From JBIKLM01 sp044375105 (GTDB taxonomy: Bacteria; Planctomycetota; UBA1135; GCA-002686595): a stretch of 12,927 nt of DNA. Below are positions 11,629-12,927 of the stretch, one piece after another. The translations under genes were made by a program, and so were the position numbers. Below the pieces are notes generated by a model. It was not told the origin of the DNA. It saw only the letters and a program-made list of their open reading frames with translations, and ran no database searches. The DNA lies in assembly GCA_044375105.1 (NCBI GenBank), contig JBILNK010000124.1, positions 1 through 12,927 of the forward strand, in the 5' to 3' direction. The stretch's first letter is position 1, and every line of letters starts with the position of its first letter.

Positions 11629-12927
11629 TCAGCGCCAGATCCGCAGCTCGGCGGCTTCGATGCGCAGCTTTGCGTTTCCCGGTTCGAAGGACAAAGTCAG
11701 TGTCTGCCCGATCCGCTCCGGGGCCAGGGGGATCCACAGCGGCTGCTTGCCGCCCCACAGCGCGACCGCCTCGCGCTGGATCGACTCCACCGGGTAGGCC
11801 GGGCTGCCGTCGCGGAATAGGTAGCGGGCCACGAGTTGGCCCTCGCCGTTCGAGGCGCAGCTCAAGCACAGCAGCGTCGGTCGATCGGCGGGCCAACGGG
11901 CGAGGGACAGCTCGCCGAGGCCCTGGGATCCGCTCGAGGACAGGAGCAGGCTCCCGCTCGGCGCGTCGAAGGTCGCGACGAGGCCCCCCGAGCAGCGCAG
12001 GCGCGCGGCGAGTTCGGCCGCATCGAGCCGCAGGCCGCGGGGGGCCTGAGCGAAGGCGGCGGCCAGGGCAGCCTGGTTGCCTTCGTCGCCGTGGTGGGCC
12101 AGGCGCATGGCCAGCTGGCGCTCGACGAACAGCTCGAGCACCACGTCGGGGGCGAACTCGCGCACCAGGCGCGCGTCGTAGGGCTTCCACACCCAGCGGG
12201 CCAGGGCGCAGCTCGCGGACAGCAGGGGACGCAGTTCCGGGCCGAAGGAATCGTGGAACACGAGCAGCCGCGGGCCCGCGGCGCGCGGCCCGCTCCACAG
12301 GCTGAGCGGCGAATCGGGCGCCCCTTCGATGCAGGTCGCGAGGTCCTCGGCGGGCAGCAGCGCGCGCATGCCGGTGGGGTCGAGGCGCTCCGCCAGATAG
12401 AGGCGCGCCGCGTAGCTGTCGCCGAAGGTGTCCTCAGCGGGCTCGAAGCGCATCCGGCTCTGGTCGAGGTCGACCCAATCCGCGCCCAGCTCGCGCAGCC
12501 GCGCCCCGATCGCCAGGGCGCCCGCCAGCGCTCCGCGCGCGGTCCAGTGGGAACCGAGGGCGGGGTAGGTGCGGTCCCAGTCGCGATCCGCCGCGCGCTC
12601 CTTTCGCAGGGCCGGCGTCAGGTCGAGCAGGTTTCGAAATCCCGCGTCGGCGGCGCTTTCCACGAGCTGATCGAGGCGGCGCCGGCCGGCCGGTCCCAGG
12701 CTGGCGGGCACGCGCTCCGGATACACGGCCGTCTTGTCCGGAACGAAGACCGCCAGATAGACGATCCCGCGCGCCGCCAGATGGTCCGCCCGCTGGGTCA
12801 GGCTGGCGAGCCAGGCGTCCACTTCCCTGGGGCTCAGGGGGCTGCGGCCGCTCCAGGTGTCGAGCACCCGGTCCGCGGTCAGGAACACCTCGCCGGCGCG
12901 GCCCTGCACCGCCGTCGGCGTGGGCGA
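11629..12927 (-). CDS. Second AlgX-like SGNH (DHHW) protein, 5' end outside window
   Basis: The minus-strand frame is open to the window edge, so the N-terminus is missing. A GTG at 12907-12909 is not the true start: it aligns with residue 100 of the 4960-6420 protein, so about 100 residues including the membrane anchor should lie further right. Shared landmarks, numbered from that GTG: QGRAGEVFLTAD (2-13), FVPDKTAVYPERVP (55-68), ALGSHWTARG (117-126) with H121, LLVFHDSFGPELRPLL (215-230) with candidate nucleophile S221, and PDVVLELFVERQL (254-266). As in its paralogue, Gly119 replaces the Asp of D-x-H-W. A C-terminal beta-rich module ends ELRIWR. It probably acts in polysaccharide O-acetylation, and an MBOAT gene may lie just outside the window. 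It is convergent with the cupredoxin gene. Confidence 0.8.
   Translation of the reverse strand, partial: SPTPTAVQGRAGEVFLTADRVLDTWSGRSPLSPREVDAWLASLTQRADHLAARGIVYLAVFVPDKTAVYPERVPASLGPAGRRRLDQLVESAADAGFRNLLDLTPALRKERAADRDWDRTYPALGSHWTARGALAGALAIGARLRELGADWVDLDQSRMRFEPAEDTFGDSYAARLYLAERLDPTGMRALLPAEDLATCIEGAPDSPLSLWSGPRAAGPRLLVFHDSFGPELRPLLSASCALARWVWKPYDARLVREFAPDVVLELFVERQLAMRLAHHGDEGNQAALAAAFAQAPRGLRLDAAELAARLRCSGGLVATFDAPSGSLLLSSSGSQGLGELSLARWPADRPTLLCLSCASNGEGQLVARYLFRDGSPAYPVESIQREAVALWGGKQPLWIPLAPERIGQTLTLSFEPGNAKLRIEAAELRIWR

Noticed and set aside
12635..12655. TTTCGAAATCC, resembling a tRNA T-loop
   Set aside because: No pairing T-stem or acceptor arms, and it sits inside the AlgX-like coding sequence. 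Other TTCGA occurrences were also inside genes and lacked arms.
1..12927. CRISPR arrays, insertion sequences, integrase or attachment sites, toxin-antitoxin or phage genes
   Set aside because: No regularly spaced repeats, transposase or recombinase motifs or terminal inverted repeats were seen on either strand.

Overview
The window is very GC-rich DNA, dense with genes and short of AT-rich promoters and Shine-Dalgarno sites. It most resembles a planctomycete chromosome, probably one of the GC-rich lineages. The pointers are a secreted cupredoxin with a C-terminal domain that I associate with planctomycete secreted proteins, MBOAT plus AlgX-like O-acetylation genes, a plant-type tRNase Z and a MiaE tRNA hydroxylase. 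The assignment is inference from gene content; no rRNA or other phylogenetic marker is present. I see no mobile element, CRISPR array, tRNA or rRNA.

Layout. (1) 1-474: 3' end of an unrecognised plus-strand gene, convergent with (2) a minus-strand short tRNase Z (518-1438); a perfect 24-bp palindrome lies across the first gene's stop codon. (3) A divergent 255-bp spacer leads to a PduO-type cobalamin adenosyltransferase (1694-2266). (4) 2267-2913 has no convincing gene; it is strongly G-skewed, with a G-quadruplex-type run and a long G-U-tolerant stem-loop. (5) 2914-6420 is a tight plus-strand set: miaE, an MBOAT O-acyltransferase and an AlgX-like SGNH/DHHW protein, with gaps of 15 and 6 nt. 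(6) 6421-6757 is a second structured spacer with no gene seen. (7) 6758-10505 is a translationally coupled trio: secreted HExxH zincin, YihY/BrkB membrane protein and GT4 glycosyltransferase, joined by TTGA and ATGA overlaps. (8) 10648-11463 is a secreted blue-copper-like protein, followed by a textbook intrinsic terminator. (9) 11629-12927, minus strand, is a second AlgX-like gene whose 5' end lies off the window.

How the genes may fit together. The MBOAT and AlgX-like pair matches the alginate/cellulose O-acetylation pattern, in which a membrane acyltransferase passes acyl groups to a periplasmic SGNH-type protein. The GT4 and second AlgX-like protein suggest that envelope polysaccharide making and decoration is the main local theme. 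tRNase Z and MiaE are housekeeping tRNA functions. The zincin and cupredoxin are exported.

The observations most worth a second look are four. Both AlgX-like proteins have Gly where the family's catalytic Asp normally sits (G-T/S-H-W instead of D-x-H-W). Three genes, each first in its transcription unit, carry a TAnnnT hexamer 6-8 nt before ATG, which suggests leaderless mRNAs. The spacer before miaE could form an 18-bp stem only on one strand. The bacterial tRNase Z is strikingly like the plant short enzyme. I did not find strong evidence of a wholly new defence or metabolic system.
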